Notes under the pieces: model-generated
Databases searched by the model: none
Told to the model about the DNA's origin: nothing
The model's input: only the letters and a program-made list of their open reading frames with translations
Origin: Halobacillus ihumii
GTDB taxonomy: Bacteria; Bacillota; Bacilli; Bacillales; Halobacillaceae
Reading direction: 5' to 3'
NCBI RefSeq assembly: GCF_902726645.1
Contig: NZ_CACVAO010000001.1
Span: 4,040,636-4,104,635 of the forward strand
DNA length: 64,000 nt
Position numbers and translations under genes: made by a program
In this document: one piece after another, positions 8,807-19,168 of the stretch
How positions within the stretch are numbered: position 1 is the stretch's first letter
Layout: each line of letters opens with the position of its first letter

Positions 8807-10378
8807 ATGAACGAACAACAACGCAAAGAATCGTCACAAATTCGCCAGGGAACTCCAGCGGACGTAAAATCCGACCAGGATAACCTTAATCGAATTAAAG
8901 ACAAAAGCAGTGAAGACTTTATGAAGTATTTCGAGACGACCTATCAGCCGCCTTCCCTAAGAAAAGCGCAGCGTCGTCGAAAAGAGGATATAAAGGTTCA
9001 CTATGATTTCACGATACCAGAGGATTTGGATAACATAGGGCAGGATCGTAAATACATGATTCGCACGTATGGCTGTCAAATGAACGAGCATGATACGGAA
9101 GTTATGGCCGGGATTTTTGAAGAGATGGGATATGAGTCCACGAATGATACGAAAGAAGCCGATATCATTCTGCTGAACACTTGTGCTATTCGAGAAAATG
9201 CAGAGAACAAAGTGTTTGGGGAAATTGGGCACCTGAAACCATTGAAACTCGAGAATCCTAACTTGATCATTGGTGTGTGTGGATGTATGTCTCAGGAGGA
9301 ATCCGTCGTAAACAGGATTTTGAAAAAGCATCCATTCATTGACTTGATCTTTGGAACCCATAATATCCACCGTCTGCCTCAACTTGTGAAAGAAGCAATG
9401 TTCGGAAAAGAGATGGTGATTGATGTATGGTCTAAAGAAGGCGACATCATCGAAAACCTTCCGCGTTCCCGTAAAGGGAAAATTAAAGGATGGGTCAACA
9501 TTATGTACGGCTGTGACAAGTTCTGTACATATTGTATTGTACCTTACACTCGAGGAAAAGAACGGAGCCGATTGCCGGAGGACATCATTCAGGAAGTCCG
9601 TCACTTAGCTGCCCAAGGCTATAAAGAGATTACTCTCCTTGGACAAAACGTTAATGCATACGGAAAAGATCTTGAGATGGATTTTGGACTTGGCGACTTA
9701 ATGGATGAACTACGCGATATTGATATACCAAGAATTCGGTTTACAACCTCACATCCGCGTGACTTTGATGATCGTTTAATTGAGGTCCTTGCTAAAGGTG
9801 GAAATATGCTTGACCATATTCACCTTCCTGTACAATCCGGAAACTCAGACATTCTGAAAATTATGGGGCGTAAATATTCTCGTGAAGAGTATTTAGAGCT
9901 GGTACGCAAGATTCGCAGAGCTATGCCAGATGCAACGCTAACCACTGATATTATCGTTGGGTTCCCGAATGAAACGAAAGAACAATTTGAGGACACTATG
10001 TCTCTTGTCGAAGAAGTTGGTTTTGAAGCGGCCTATACGTTTATTTATTCAGCTCGTGACGGTACACCTGCTGCTCGCATGACAGATAATATATCTATGG
10101 AAGAGAAAAAAGATCGCCTGCAGCGTCTGAACAAACTTGTGAATGATCAGGCGGCCGAAGCTATGAAACAATATGAAGGCGAAGTTGTTGAAGTGCTTGT
10201 AGAAGGCGAAAGTAAGAAAAATAGTGAAGTGTTAGCAGGTTATACGAAACGAAATAAAATGGTAAACTTTACAGGTCCGCGTTCATCAATAGGGACCATC
10301 GTGAAAGTGAAAATTAATAAAGCGAAGACCTGGTCCTTAGATGGGGTTATGGTCGAAGAGACTATAGAGGTGAAATAA
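8807..10378 (+). CDS. miaB: tRNA-2-methylthio-N6-dimethylallyladenosine synthase
   Basis: MiaB is a radical-SAM enzyme that adds a methylthio group to i6A37 in tRNAs reading UNN codons. The 523-residue protein has the N-terminal UPF0004 domain with cluster cysteines in [16 protein letters not shown] and GVCGCM, then the radical-SAM motif C236-x3-C240-x2-C243, and a C-terminal TRAM domain. An N-terminal charged extension of about 75 residues precedes the first domain, as in Bacillus homologues. AAAGGAG precedes the ATG. The stop directly abuts the ymcA start. Confidence 0.96.
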   Translation: MNEQQRKESSQIRQGTPADVKSDQDNLNRIKDKSSEDFMKYFETTYQPPSLRKAQRRRKEDIKVHYDFTIPEDLDNIGQDRKYMIRTYGCQMNEHDTEVMAGIFEEMGYESTNDTKEADIILLNTCAIRENAENKVFGEIGHLKPLKLENPNLIIGVCGCMSQEESVVNRILKKHPFIDLIFGTHNIHRLPQLVKEAMFGKEMVIDVWSKEGDIIENLPRSRKGKIKGWVNIMYGCDKFCTYCIVPYTRGKERSRLPEDIIQEVRHLAAQGYKEITLLGQNVNAYGKDLEMDFGLGDLMDELRDIDIPRIRFTTSHPRDFDDRLIEVLAKGGNMLDHIHLPVQSGNSDILKIMGRKYSREEYLELVRKIRRAMPDATLTTDIIVGFPNETKEQFEDTMSLVEEVGFEAAYTFIYSARDGTPAARMTDNISMEEKKDRLQRLNKLVNDQAAEAMKQYEGEVVEVLVEGESKKNSEVLAGYTKRNKMVNFTGPRSSIGTIVKVKINKAKTWSLDGVMVEETIEVK

Positions 10379-10804
10379 ATGGCACAGTATACGAGAAAAC
10401 AAGTGGTGGATGAAGCACACAAGCTTGCAAAAATGATGGCAGACATCGAAGAAATTGACCGCTTTAAACAGCTTGAAGCGAAGCTTAATGATAACAAGAA
10501 AGTTCAAGACCACATTAAGAAAATAAAAGCGTTGCAAAAACAGGCTGTCAACTTTCAGGCCTATGGCAAAACCGAAGCACTTGAAAAAGTAGAAAAAGAA
10601 ATTGACCGCCTGCAAGACGAATTGGATAGTATTCCAGTCGTAGCAGAATTTAAAGAGTCACAACTGGTTATTAATGATATTCTGCAGATGATTTCCAGTA
10701 CGATCTCCCGCGAAGTGACGAATGAAGTGATCCGCTCAACAGGCGGAGATTTACTAAGTGGAGAGACAGGCTCTAAGCAAAAAGATGAAGCATGTGGCCA
10801 CTAA
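10379..10804 (+). CDS. ymcA: YmcA (RicA), YlbF-family subunit of the Y-complex
   Basis: In B. subtilis YmcA works with YlbF and YaaT as a complex that guides RNase Y cleavage and supports sporulation, competence and biofilm formation. The 141-residue helical protein starts MAQYTRKQVVDEAHKLAKM and has a conserved C-terminal cysteine tail (EACGH), of the kind implicated in iron-sulfur binding by this family. The ATG follows the miaB stop with no gap, so it depends on the miaB transcript and probably on coupled translation. A strong terminator follows. Confidence 0.93.
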   Translation: MAQYTRKQVVDEAHKLAKMMADIEEIDRFKQLEAKLNDNKKVQDHIKKIKALQKQAVNFQAYGKTEALEKVEKEIDRLQDELDSIPVVAEFKESQLVINDILQMISSTISREVTNEVIRSTGGDLLSGETGSKQKDEACGH

Positions 10805-10814
10805 ATCTAATAGG

Positions 10815-10848
10815 AACCGCCGGATATTTTTCTCCGGCGGTTTTTTTA
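10815..10848 (+). terminator. Intrinsic terminator of miaB-ymcA
   Basis: AACCGCCGGA pairs perfectly with TCCGGCGGTT, followed by a run of T. Confidence 0.85.
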
Positions 10849-10865
10849 CTGTAGTAGAACCATTT

Positions 10866-11160
10866 TTAAAGAAGGGAGTTTTTTTTGCAAAAAGGGAGTT
10901 TTAACTCATTAGGATGGAGCGTTCTTTTAATGAATCTGAGCTAAATATTCAAAATTGGAGCGTATTTGGTCAAAACCTGAGCGCAAGCTATATTTGATCT
11001 TTTTAGAACGGCTCTTCGCTTATGCGTTTCAGGTCTAGACACCCCTCTCCACATTTCTCAATGTCTAGCTGCAGTGCCTAGACTCTCGAGACATAAGCGA
11101 TTCACTTCCGTGGGGTAAAACCGCCCCACTGCAGTGCTCCGCTTATGCTATTCGAGTCTG
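10866..11160. repeat. Structured palindromic intergenic repeat upstream of cotE
   Basis: There is no credible gene in the 465 bases between the ymcA terminator and cotE. The left part has loose tandem units (GGGAGTTTT twice, then GGAGCG...TGAGC and GGAGCG...TGAGCG). The right part contains nested inverted repeats. CATAAGCG (11092-11099) pairs with CGCTTATG (11140-11147), enclosing CACT/AGTG and GTGGGG/CCCCAC stems. A second CGCTTATG at 11017-11024 could pair with the same CATAAGCG instead. GTCTAG (11063-11068) pairs with CTAGAC (11078-11083), and GTCTAGAC at 11033 is self-complementary. From memory, similar blocks occur in other bacilli as dispersed repeats; this was not checked. Confidence 0.6.
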
Positions 11161-11312
11161 ATCAAGGCACTTCCACATTTCTTGGTACAATTTCTTGGGC
11201 GTTTGCATAGGATGGGAGTACAAACGATTTGAAGTCATCGATTCTTTTTTTGTATTCACCATTCGCCCATGACTTGCATAGAATGGGCTGTAGATTAAGG
11301 AGGAGTGTTGCT

Positions 11313-11873
11313 ATGTCATTCTTTGAGCGGGAGTACCGTGAAATTATTACGAAGGCTGTATGTGGAAAAGGGAAGAAGTTTACCGAAGCAACAAACACGA
11401 TTAGCCCATCTCATCGTCCATCCAGTATTTTAGGTTGCTGGGTTATCAATCATATCTACAATGCCAAGAAGAAAGGCGACCATGTAGAGGTTTCAGGAAG
11501 TTACGACATAAACGTTTGGTACTCTTATAATGATAATACAAAGACAGAAGTTGTAACCGAACGTGTAAACTATTGTGATCATGTTCGCCTGGCAGTAAAA
11601 GATGAGAATTGTATCAATGATCATTTAGAAGTGGTAGCAAAAGCAGTTCAGCAGCCTAATTGTTTAGAATGCAAGATTACCGCACAAGGACAGAAAATTT
11701 GTGTTGAAGTAGAAAGAGAGTTTATCGTTGATGTGATTGGTGAAACAAAGCTGTGTGTTAAAGTTAATCCTCATGGCTGTGAGAGAGATGATGATTACGA
11801 ATTTGAATTATCATCCGATGACTTCTCAGATATTGAAACAGATTTTCTTCCTAGCAGCAGTAGTGAAGAGTAA
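11313..11873 (+). CDS. cotE: Outer spore coat morphogenetic protein CotE
   Basis: CotE directs assembly of the outer coat around the forespore in the mother cell. The 186-residue product begins [16 protein letters not shown] and keeps the family core ([45 protein letters not shown]), with an acidic, serine-rich tail ending SSSSEE. The ATG at 11313 follows AAGGAGGAG; the frame is open back to 11229 without a ribosome site. Two similar TTGCATAG(G/A)ATGGG blocks lie upstream (near 11200 and 11273). They resemble sporulation-sigma -10 elements (CATA...) but no matching -35 was clear. Confidence 0.96.
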   Translation: MSFFEREYREIITKAVCGKGKKFTEATNTISPSHRPSSILGCWVINHIYNAKKKGDHVEVSGSYDINVWYSYNDNTKTEVVTERVNYCDHVRLAVKDENCINDHLEVVAKAVQQPNCLECKITAQGQKICVEVEREFIVDVIGETKLCVKVNPHGCERDDDYEFELSSDDFSDIETDFLPSSSSEE

Positions 11874-11877
11874 TCGT

Positions 11878-11913
11878 AAATGTCCTTGCTGACTCAGCGG
11901 GGCATTTTTTTTT
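11878..11913 (+). terminator. Intrinsic terminator of cotE
   Basis: AAATGTCC/GGGCATTT with inner TGCTGA/CAGC pairing, followed by a run of T. Confidence 0.8.
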
Positions 11914-11958
11914 GCAATTTTTAGCACGATTCTTTCATTAAAGGGCCGGCAGAATATG

Positions 11959-11967
11959 TGATATAAT
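11959..11967 (+). promoter_or_regulatory. Extended -10 promoter of mutSL
   Basis: TGATATAAT is a perfect extended -10 (TGnTATAAT). The -35 region is weak. It lies about 40 bases before the mutS ATG. Confidence 0.55.
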
Positions 11968-12009
11968 GACGGTATACTAGAATTTCGTACGCTTTGGAGG
12001 ACTATAAGA

Positions 12010-14571
12010 ATGGCAAAATACACACCCATGATGCAGCAATATTTGAAAATAAAAGCAGACTATAAGGATGCTTTTTTATTTTTTAGATTAGGTGACTTTT
12101 ATGAAATGTTTTTTAATGATGCACTAAGTGCGTCAAAAGAGCTTGAGATCACGCTGACGAGTCGCGATGGAGGAGATAAGGATCGCATTCCGATGTGCGG
12201 TGTCCCATATCATTCTGCTGAAAGTTACATAGGGCAGCTCATTGATAAAGGATTCAAAGTAGCTATCTGTGAGCAAGTTGAAGATCCAAAAGTCGCAAAA
12301 GGGGTCGTCAAACGGGAAGTTGTTCAGCTTATTACACCGGGTACGGTGATGGAAGGAAGCATGCTTGATGAAAAGGAAAATAATTACCTCGCTTCTGTCA
12401 CAGCATTCAAGGATGGAACATTCACCGTTAGTTACAACGATCTCACGACAGGTGAGAACAGCATCGCCCTTATTTCAACTGGTTTCGATGCTGTACTGAG
12501 TGAGCTTTTTAATCGCCCGGTTAAAGAAGTGGTGATCGCCAGTGACTTCGATGAGGACCGTCAGCAATTGCTTAATGAGCGATTAGGCTATACAATCTCT
12601 TATTGCGATCAGTCTGACATCCAAGAAGGATTTCTGCATCTGGTAGAGTCCGTTCATCAGGATAAATTCATGGAAGGGTTCGGACGATTGCTTCATTATA
12701 TTGAACACACTCAGAAGCGTGCCCTTGACCACCTGCGCCCGGTTCAACCGATTGAATTGAAAGAATATATGTCATTAGATATGTATTCGAAACGAAATTT
12801 AGAACTTGTGGAAACGTTAAGAAAACAAGGGAAGAAAGGCAGTTTACTGTCTGTGCTAGATCATACAATTACTTCTATGGGGGCCCGGATGTTAAAGAAA
12901 TGGCTTGAACGTCCGCTTCTTTCACAGGAAGTGATTAAGACAAGGCATGATCAAGTTGAAGGATTGCTACAGCAATTTTTCGAGCGGGAAGCACTCCGTG
13001 AACAGCTGACATCAGTGTATGATCTGGAGCGATTAGCAGGCAGAGTAGCTTTTGGCAATGTCAACGCGAGAGACTTGATCCAGCTGCGCAATTCACTGAC
13101 TAAAATTCCTGACATATTAGAAACGCTTGAGCAATTCGAACATCCTTCTCTCGCAAAGCTTTATCAGGAAATTGATCCGCTAACTTCTTTAAAAGACCTA
13201 TTAGAAGATAGTTTAGCAGATGATCCACCGATTACGATAAAAGAAGGGGGCATGGTTCGAGATGGCTATAATGCTCAGCTTGATGAATATCGAGATGCCT
13301 CCAAAAACGGAAGAAAGTGGATCGCCGAGCTAGAAGGAAAAGAACGGCAGGAAACGGGGATTAAATCATTAAAAATAGGCTACAATCGTGTATTTGGCTA
13401 CTACATTGAAGTTACGAAAGCCAACCTTGCTCATCTCCCGGAAGGCCGTTACGAACGCAAGCAAACGTTAACGAATGCTGAGCGATATATTACCCCTGAG
13501 TTGAAAGAAAAAGAAACGCTTATTTTAGAAGCCCAGGAGAAAAGCGTAGAGCTCGAATATCAGCTTTTCGTCGAAGTGCGTGAACGTGTTAAAGGTTTTG
13601 TTCAAGCTTTGCAAAAGTTGGCTGAGCAAATTAGCTGTATCGATGTTCTTCAAGGATTTGCCGAGAGCGCAGATCAGAACGACTACCATCGGCCATCCTT
13701 TGGTCATGACAGAGTGATTGATGTTAAACAGGGAAGACACCCCGTAGTAGAGCAAGTTATGAAGGGAGAATCGTTTGTTCCGAACGATATTTATATGGAT
13801 GATACGACAGACATGTTACTGATAACAGGGCCGAATATGTCTGGAAAAAGCACGTATATGAGGCAGCTTGCCTTGACGGCCATCATGGCTCAAATGGGAA
13901 GTTTTGTACCTTGTGAATCAGCGGAATTGCCTGTGTTTGATCAAATCTTCACGAGGATTGGTGCCGCAGACGATCTTGTGTCGGGCCAAAGTACCTTTAT
14001 GGTGGAAATGCTTGAAGCAAATCATGCTCTCAGCCATGCAACGGAACAAAGCATGATTTTGCTCGATGAGATTGGACGAGGAACAAGCACGTATGACGGG
14101 ATGGCTCTGGCTCAGGCTATAGTAGAGCATATACACGAAAAAGTTCGGGCCAAGACTTTATTTTCCACCCATTATCATGAATTAACGTCACTTTCTGATC
14201 AGTTGGATCGATTGAAAAACATTCATGTGCGTGCAGAAGAATATGAAGGGAATGTCGTTTTCCTTCACCAAATTCAAGAAGGCGCAGCTGATCAGAGTTA
14301 CGGAATTCATGTGGCCAAGCTGGCAGATTTACCAGATTCACTAATCGAACGAGCATCGTTTTTACTAAATCACTTAGAAAATGCAAATCCGGAAGTTGCA
14401 GCTTCAAGCGATGAAGAGCAATTAAGTTTATTTGTAGAAGAGACTAAACCTTCAAAGCAGCCACAGTCCTCAGGGATTGAGAAACAACTTAAGAATTTAA
14501 ACTTGATGCAAATGACTCCAATGGATGCGATGAATGAGCTCCATCGCCTGCAAAACCAGATCAAGTCGTAA
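12010..14571 (+). CDS. mutS: DNA mismatch repair protein MutS
   Basis: MutS recognises mismatches and small loops and recruits MutL. The 853-residue protein starts with the mismatch-reading domain (F-x-E motif in FYEMFFNDA), followed by the connector, lever and clamp domains. The ABC-type ATPase has Walker A GPNMSGKS (607-614), [10 protein letters not shown], Walker [16 protein letters not shown] and the FSTHYHEL switch. A GGAGG ribosome site precedes the ATG. mutL follows 15 bases after the stop, forming one operon. Confidence 0.98.
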   Translation: MAKYTPMMQQYLKIKADYKDAFLFFRLGDFYEMFFNDALSASKELEITLTSRDGGDKDRIPMCGVPYHSAESYIGQLIDKGFKVAICEQVEDPKVAKGVVKREVVQLITPGTVMEGSMLDEKENNYLASVTAFKDGTFTVSYNDLTTGENSIALISTGFDAVLSELFNRPVKEVVIASDFDEDRQQLLNERLGYTISYCDQSDIQEGFLHLVESVHQDKFMEGFGRLLHYIEHTQKRALDHLRPVQPIELKEYMSLDMYSKRNLELVETLRKQGKKGSLLSVLDHTITSMGARMLKKWLERPLLSQEVIKTRHDQVEGLLQQFFEREALREQLTSVYDLERLAGRVAFGNVNARDLIQLRNSLTKIPDILETLEQFEHPSLAKLYQEIDPLTSLKDLLEDSLADDPPITIKEGGMVRDGYNAQLDEYRDASKNGRKWIAELEGKERQETGIKSLKIGYNRVFGYYIEVTKANLAHLPEGRYERKQTLTNAERYITPELKEKETLILEAQEKSVELEYQLFVEVRERVKGFVQALQKLAEQISCIDVLQGFAESADQNDYHRPSFGHDRVIDVKQGRHPVVEQVMKGESFVPNDIYMDDTTDMLLITGPNMSGKSTYMRQLALTAIMAQMGSFVPCESAELPVFDQIFTRIGAADDLVSGQSTFMVEMLEANHALSHATEQSMILLDEIGRGTSTYDGMALAQAIVEHIHEKVRAKTLFSTHYHELTSLSDQLDRLKNIHVRAEEYEGNVVFLHQIQEGAADQSYGIHVAKLADLPDSLIERASFLLNHLENANPEVAASSDEEQLSLFVEETKPSKQPQSSGIEKQLKNLNLMQMTPMDAMNELHRLQNQIKS

Positions 14572-14586
14572 CAAGGAGGGTCATAC

Positions 14587-16428
14587 GTGGGTCGAATTCA
14601 ATTAATGCCTGACCATTTAGCGAACAAAATTGCGGCGGGGGAAGTCGTTGAGCGGCCAGCATCCGTTGTGAAAGAGCTCGTTGAAAACAGTATTGATGCC
14701 GGCAGCACCTGGATAAATATTGAGCTTATTGAAGCAGGCTTACAATCCATTCGCATAAGCGATAATGGCTATGGGATGGAACAGGATGATGCTAAAAGAG
14801 CTTTTCATCGTCATGCGACAAGTAAGATCCTTGATGAAAATGACCTGTTCCACGTTCGTACACTAGGCTTCCGCGGCGAAGCTCTTGCCAGTATAGCTGC
14901 GGTCAGCCGCCTGACTTTACAAACGTCAACGGGTGCTGAAGCGGGTACGAAGATGAAGTTTGAAGGCGGCAAGGTCATAGAAGAAGCGAAGAGTGATGCC
15001 AGGCAGGGAACCGAGATTTTAGTAGAGGAACTTTTCTATAATACACCTGCGCGATTAAAATATATGAAAACGATCCATACTGAACTCGGTCATATTACCG
15101 ATGTGCTGAACCGCATGGCTTTAGCCCATCCTGATATTAAGTTTACATGCATTCATAATGAAAAAGAATTATTTAGAACAAATGGGCGCGGTGACATACT
15201 ACAAGTGATCGCGCAAGTATATGGCATGAAAGTAGCCAGGCAGATGATTCCGATTGAAGCAGAAACATTGGATTTTAACATAACAGGCTACATTGCAAAA
15301 CCAGAGGTATACCGGGCATCAAGAAACTATATATCTACCATCATCAACGATAGATTTATACGTAATATCCCTCTTAATAAAGCCATTCAGCAAGGTTATC
15401 ATACATTGCTGCCAATCGGAAAAAGCCCAATTGTTATTTTAAAAATAGAAATGGATCCGATACTAGTTGATGTGAACGTTCATCCGGCGAAGTTAGAAGT
15501 GCGTTTTAGTAAAGAAAAAGAACTCTACGAGATTGTCGAATCAACGATCCGTGAGTCTTTCCGGAAACAAACATTGATTCCTCAAGTAAAACACCAAGAG
15601 GAGAAGAAACCGGTGAAACCTTACAGTGATCAGGCTAATTTTGATTTTTCTGAAACAAGGCGCCCAGAGCAAGAGCAAAGACCGAGGCCGGCTGAACCTT
15701 CAGAATCAATCCCAGAATCGAACTCCTTTATGGAGGAACAGCACGCGGTTATAAGGGAAATGCAGCCAGAACAGGAACTAGCACGTGAATCGGAGAAGAC
15801 AGAAACCAATCCTTCTGTTAGTGATGAAAGCAATAAGGAGCAGCACAGAGTACCCACCATGTATCCGATCGGTCAGCTTCACGGAACCTATATTCTCGCT
15901 CAAAATGAAGAAGGAATGTATATTGTCGATCAGCATGCAGCTCAAGAACGCATAAAGTATGAGTTCTTTCGAGATCGAATAGGAGAGGTTTCGCAAGAAG
16001 TACAAGAACTGCTTGTGCCTATGACGTTTGAGTTTCAAAGACATGAAGCTTTGCGAATCGAGGAATATAAAGAAGACTTAGAGAAGGTGGGGCTCTTTTT
16101 TGAACCTTTCGGCGAAAACAGCTATATAATCCGCTCACACCCCCAATGGTTTCCGAAAGGTTTTGAGGAAGAAGTGATTCATGAAATGGTGGAACAATTG
16201 ATGAGCGAAGAGCGGATTCATGTCGGTAAGCTGCGTGAAGAAGCGGCGATCCTAATGTCATGCAAGCGATCAATCAAAGCCAATCATTATTTGAATCAAT
16301 CGGATATGTTTCGGTTACTTGAAGATTTACGCACCTCAACTGATCCATTTACGTGTCCCCATGGCCGTCCGATTATTGTATTTTTCTCAGAATATGAAAT
16401 GGAAAAAATGTTTAAACGAGTGATGTAA
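14587..16428 (+). CDS. mutL: DNA mismatch repair endonuclease MutL
   Basis: MutL couples mismatch recognition to strand incision. The 613-residue protein has the N-terminal GHKL ATPase ([28 protein letters not shown]). A Q/E/P-rich linker spans about 340-425. The C-terminal endonuclease domain has the metal motif DQHA-x2-E-x4-E, then [12 protein letters not shown] and CPHGRP, so the nicking activity should be intact. Translation starts at GTG 14587 after AAGGAGGG. The conjugative element begins right after the mutL terminator, so it does not appear to damage the gene. Confidence 0.97.
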   Translation: MGRIQLMPDHLANKIAAGEVVERPASVVKELVENSIDAGSTWINIELIEAGLQSIRISDNGYGMEQDDAKRAFHRHATSKILDENDLFHVRTLGFRGEALASIAAVSRLTLQTSTGAEAGTKMKFEGGKVIEEAKSDARQGTEILVEELFYNTPARLKYMKTIHTELGHITDVLNRMALAHPDIKFTCIHNEKELFRTNGRGDILQVIAQVYGMKVARQMIPIEAETLDFNITGYIAKPEVYRASRNYISTIINDRFIRNIPLNKAIQQGYHTLLPIGKSPIVILKIEMDPILVDVNVHPAKLEVRFSKEKELYEIVESTIRESFRKQTLIPQVKHQEEKKPVKPYSDQANFDFSETRRPEQEQRPRPAEPSESIPESNSFMEEQHAVIREMQPEQELARESEKTETNPSVSDESNKEQHRVPTMYPIGQLHGTYILAQNEEGMYIVDQHAAQERIKYEFFRDRIGEVSQEVQELLVPMTFEFQRHEALRIEEYKEDLEKVGLFFEPFGENSYIIRSHPQWFPKGFEEEVIHEMVEQLMSEERIHVGKLREEAAILMSCKRSIKANHYLNQSDMFRLLEDLRTSTDPFTCPHGRPIIVFFSEYEMEKMFKRVM

Positions 16429-16438
16429 GAAACTTTAT

Positions 16439-16480
16439 GCGCTAACCCCTCATTTAATAGGAGTTAGCGCTTATTTCTTT
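16439..16480 (+). terminator. Intrinsic terminator of mutSL
   Basis: GCGCTAAC-CCT pairs with AGG-GTTAGCGC around CATTTAAT, followed by TTATTTCTTT. It is the last recognisably chromosomal feature before the integrated element. Confidence 0.8.
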
Positions 16481-16486
16481 TATAAC

Positions 16487-16505
16487 TGACCACAATTTGA
16501 CCACA
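16487..16505. repeat. Direct repeat next to integrase, possible attachment/arm site
   Basis: TGACCACA occurs at 16487-16494 and 16498-16505, with an 11-base period (one helical turn), between the mutL terminator and the integrase stop codon. Spaced repeats at this position are typical arm-type binding sites of tyrosine integrases, so attL or attR should be close by. The partner end is not in the window, so the core cannot be defined. Confidence 0.4.
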
Positions 16506-16506
16506 T

Positions 16507-17664
16507 TTATTGCAAATGGATGTTTTTGAACGCCTCATCAAATCTTATTGCTGAATCTTTTTGCATGTTAGGAGTAACATGACTATATAAGTTTAGTGTA
16601 GTCTGTACATCGGCGTGGCCTAACCTTTCAGAAACAACTTTAGCGTGTTCTCCTAACTGAAGCATAATTGTTGCATGAGTATGACGGAGATCATGGAATC
16701 TAATCCGTGGTACTTCAGACCGCTTTATATCATATAAAAAGAATTTGTGAACCGTTTGTGGGTTAATAGGAGAGCTCCCATTATCAGAAATCACATAACA
16801 GGAAGGCGTAAGTTTCATTCCGGCACGGAAAAGTTGTGCCTTTTTCTCTTTTCGGTATTGACTTAATGCTATAATGACTGATTCAGACAGAGCGATGGTT
16901 CTCATACCTGAATCGGTTTTAGGGTGTTGCTGAGTAATTCCCTTGCCACTTATATAATATAAGGATTTGGTAATAGAAATAACATGGTTTTCAAAATTAA
17001 TATCTGACCATTGAAGACCAAGGATTTCACCTCGACGCATCCCGGTAAAAATAGCAAGGTAATAAAGCATGTACCGATGTATTTTGTTATGTTTTTTTTG
17101 AAGCCTAAGGAACTTTTGACACTCTTCTATTGACCAAGTGTTCACTTTTTTTCTTCTTCTTGAAGGGGGAGATACATTAGTCATAGGATTTTGCTTAACA
17201 TATTGCCATTTTACTGCAAAACTTAATGAGTGTTTTAAAATAACATGAATATACTGAATGTACTCTTCACTAATACCTTCTTCAATTAATTCATTATAAT
17301 ACCTTAAGAACATGGTTGGTTTAAGGTCCTTAATCCTTGAATTACCAAATTTAGGGATAATTCTAGATTGAATGGCGCTCCTGTACCCATTTAATGTAGA
17401 AGATTTTACGGTTTGCTTCGCTGATACTTCTAGCCACTCCAGGATAAATTCCTTAAGGTATATTTTTTTCTCCGTAAAGTATTCTTCATTTTCCAGTTTG
17501 TTAAGGATATTTGCTACTTCATTTTCAGCCTCTTTTCTAGTTTTAAAACCTCGCCTAGTGATTTGTTTTCTTTTACCTGTTTCGGGATTGATTCCTGCTT
17601 CAATCGAAACCTTCCATGTATAGCCCTTCTTATTTTTAGCTCTTACCTTTGTATAAGAAGCCAT
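16507..17664 (-). CDS. int: Tyrosine-type site-specific integrase of the conjugative element
   Basis: The 385-residue recombinase has an AP2-like arm-binding N-terminus (YTWKVSIEAGINPETGKRKQ), a SAM-like core-binding domain (LKEFILEWLEV...) and a catalytic domain. Catalytic residues are visible: R in TGMRRGEILGL, HxxR in HDLRHTHA, a histidine in RLGHADVQTT and the tyrosine in LNLYSHV. It is read leftward toward mutL, ending about 26 bases from the mutL terminator, the usual arrangement for integrases at element ends. GGAGGTG precedes the ATG. It should catalyse integration and excision. Confidence 0.95.
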   Translation of the reverse strand: MASYTKVRAKNKKGYTWKVSIEAGINPETGKRKQITRRGFKTRKEAENEVANILNKLENEEYFTEKKIYLKEFILEWLEVSAKQTVKSSTLNGYRSAIQSRIIPKFGNSRIKDLKPTMFLRYYNELIEEGISEEYIQYIHVILKHSLSFAVKWQYVKQNPMTNVSPPSRRRKKVNTWSIEECQKFLRLQKKHNKIHRYMLYYLAIFTGMRRGEILGLQWSDINFENHVISITKSLYYISGKGITQQHPKTDSGMRTIALSESVIIALSQYRKEKKAQLFRAGMKLTPSCYVISDNGSSPINPQTVHKFFLYDIKRSEVPRIRFHDLRHTHATIMLQLGEHAKVVSERLGHADVQTTLNLYSHVTPNMQKDSAIRFDEAFKNIHLQ

Positions 17665-17721
17665 TATTTAAACACCTCCATTGGTACCTTAATTTATTTC
17701 AGCTACTGTTTCGGTACAATT

Positions 17722-18204
17722 TCAAATGAACTCATTATGCATGCGTTCTTTGATGATTTGGTTTTCGTAGTGCCGAAGTCTCCTCAAAGCAAAGTGAGGT
17801 GTGACATTGAATGCCCTCTTAACAATATGCGTTGCTTCATAAATATCATAAGGTAATTCAATTTGTTGTAGCATAAATGTAGGAATGCAAAATTGTAAAG
17901 CAAAGTTATTCGCCTGAGACTCTTGCATCCTAAAAAGGTCTATTGGCATGAATAGTTGATTTCCAGCATGTCTTAGTACGTGACAAAGTTCATGAGCAAA
18001 TTCTCTCCAAAGCTCTTCTCTGCTTAGATATACATTAAGCATGATCGCATTTCCTTGGTAATGACTAGGTTGATCAGTGAAAGTAAGATCAACACCCAGC
18101 CGTTTGGCAATTATGAAGATATCTAAATCTTTTGGTTGTAGAATGTGGATGCTTTCTAATAATTTCTTTATATCGTCTTCTAGATGTGTCATTTGGTATT
18201 TCAT
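17722..18204 (-). CDS. immA: ImmA/IrrE-family metallopeptidase (putative anti-repressor)
   Basis: The 160-residue protein has the zinc-peptidase motif HExxH in FAHELCHVLRH and the family continuation ESQANNFALQFCIP. In ICEBs1 and related elements ImmA cleaves the repressor ImmR when the host is damaged or recipients are nearby. It is encoded beside an ImmR-like repressor on the same strand, but the gap of about 170 bases is larger than in ICEBs1, where the genes overlap. AGGGGGC precedes the ATG. The role as repressor protease is inferred from family and position. Confidence 0.88.
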   Translation of the reverse strand: MKYQMTHLEDDIKKLLESIHILQPKDLDIFIIAKRLGVDLTFTDQPSHYQGNAIMLNVYLSREELWREFAHELCHVLRHAGNQLFMPIDLFRMQESQANNFALQFCIPTFMLQQIELPYDIYEATHIVKRAFNVTPHFALRRLRHYENQIIKERMHNEFI

Positions 18205-18366
18205 ATATGTGCCCCCTGCTCATAGGAACGTATGTTCGTTTTTAGTTTAAAATAATTAGCGTGACTATGCACGCCTAAAATTATTTTGCCTATAAAACAT
18301 AATTTTTCAGTTTAGATAGATTTTTCGACACAGACACTATTATAATAAATTTAATTCCTAATAGCT

Positions 18367-18777
18367 TCAATCCTTGTCTTCAATTTCTCTCTCTTCAGCT
18401 CTTTGGACAACCCACCTAAAATGTCTTTTAATCTCTTCAACATCTTGACGTGAGAGTTTTTTCCATTTTTTAATGTCATAAAAACCAAAATCAATATCTT
18501 GCATATTGTTTTCAACCATGAATTGTTTGAGTTCTTCCATTGGATCGAAATTCTTATCTGAGTTTGCTCCGCTTGGATCTTCAGATCTTCCTAGTAAGTA
18601 ATCGATGGTTACTTCGAAGTAATCTGCAATTTTTTGAAGCGTTTCGTAATCAGGTTGCCTGAATTCACGCTCGTAGTTAGAGAGGTTTTGATGAGGGATA
18701 TTTAACTTTGCTGCTAATGATTTTTGGGTTAATTTTTCTTGTTTTCTAAGTGTACTAATTCTATTTCCCAAAGACAT
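18367..18777 (-). CDS. immR: ImmR-like XRE repressor of the element
   Basis: The 136-residue protein has an N-terminal Cro/CI helix-turn-helix (MSLGNRISTLRKQEKLTQ, then AAKLNIPHQNLSNYE) followed by DYFEVTIDYLLGRSEDP, a common XRE hinge, and a charged C-terminal domain. The start at the ATG at 18777 follows GAGGGGAG at a suitable distance; a GTG nine bases upstream lies in the ribosome site. It faces a rightward promoter with repeated boxes across a 150-base gap. It probably keeps the element silent and is the likely ImmA target. Confidence 0.88.
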   Translation of the reverse strand: MSLGNRISTLRKQEKLTQKSLAAKLNIPHQNLSNYEREFRQPDYETLQKIADYFEVTIDYLLGRSEDPSGANSDKNFDPMEELKQFMVENNMQDIDFGFYDIKKWKKLSRQDVEEIKRHFRWVVQRAEEREIEDKD

Positions 18778-18796
18778 GATTTTCACTCCCCTCTAC

Positions 18797-18887
18797 TACG
18801 AATTGTACATTATTCTTCAATGTGAATAAATGAGTTATACGAAAAGTATATTTTTGTGTTGACATATACGAATTGGAGAATTATTAT
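18797..18887 (+). promoter_or_regulatory. Divergent control region: rightward promoter and operator boxes
   Basis: A near-consensus promoter, TTGACA (18859-18864), 17 bases, TATTAT (18882-18887), drives the rightward genes. The octamer TATACGAA occurs at 18836-18843, within the palindrome TATAC-GAAAA-GTATA (18836-18850), and at 18865-18872, directly inside the promoter spacer. A related TACGAATT is at 18797. These are good candidates for repressor-binding sites. Confidence 0.65.
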
Positions 18888-18929
18888 ATAAGTATATTCT
18901 TCGTTTTGTTTATTTTTGGAGGTTATTAT

Positions 18930-19154
18930 ATGAAAGTGAACCAAGCAATTAGATGTATTAGAAAGTCAAAAGGTTTTACACAAGTTCATGTAGCTAAAAA
19001 TCTTGGTATGTCAGTACAGACATACAATGGATATGAACTTGGTAGAAGGCAGGTGAAAGCAGATTTTGTAAAAGAGATTTCTTTTGTTTTAGAAGTACCT
19101 GTAGAATATCTTTTTAACTATAAATTATACGAATCGAAGAATAAGTCCGATTAA
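18930..19154 (+). CDS. Small XRE-family regulator (Cro-like)
   Basis: This 74-residue protein consists essentially of a helix-turn-helix (IRKSKGFTQVHVAKNLGM, SVQTYNGYELGRRQ) with the closing EVPVEYLFNY typical of the family. The ATG at 18930 follows TTTGGAGG; an open frame extends to 18873 but overlaps the promoter. It is the first gene read rightward from the control region, the position of Cro or Xis-type switches. The octamer TATACGAA lies at its 3' end (19126). The exact role is inferred. Confidence 0.85.
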   Translation: MKVNQAIRCIRKSKGFTQVHVAKNLGMSVQTYNGYELGRRQVKADFVKEISFVLEVPVEYLFNYKLYESKNKSD

Positions 19155-19168
19155 AAGAGGTGATTTAA

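Noticed and set aside
8957..9604. 215-codon open frame on the minus strand inside miaB
   Set aside because: It is wholly antisense to a clearly coding gene with conserved motifs, has no ribosome site and no recognisable product.
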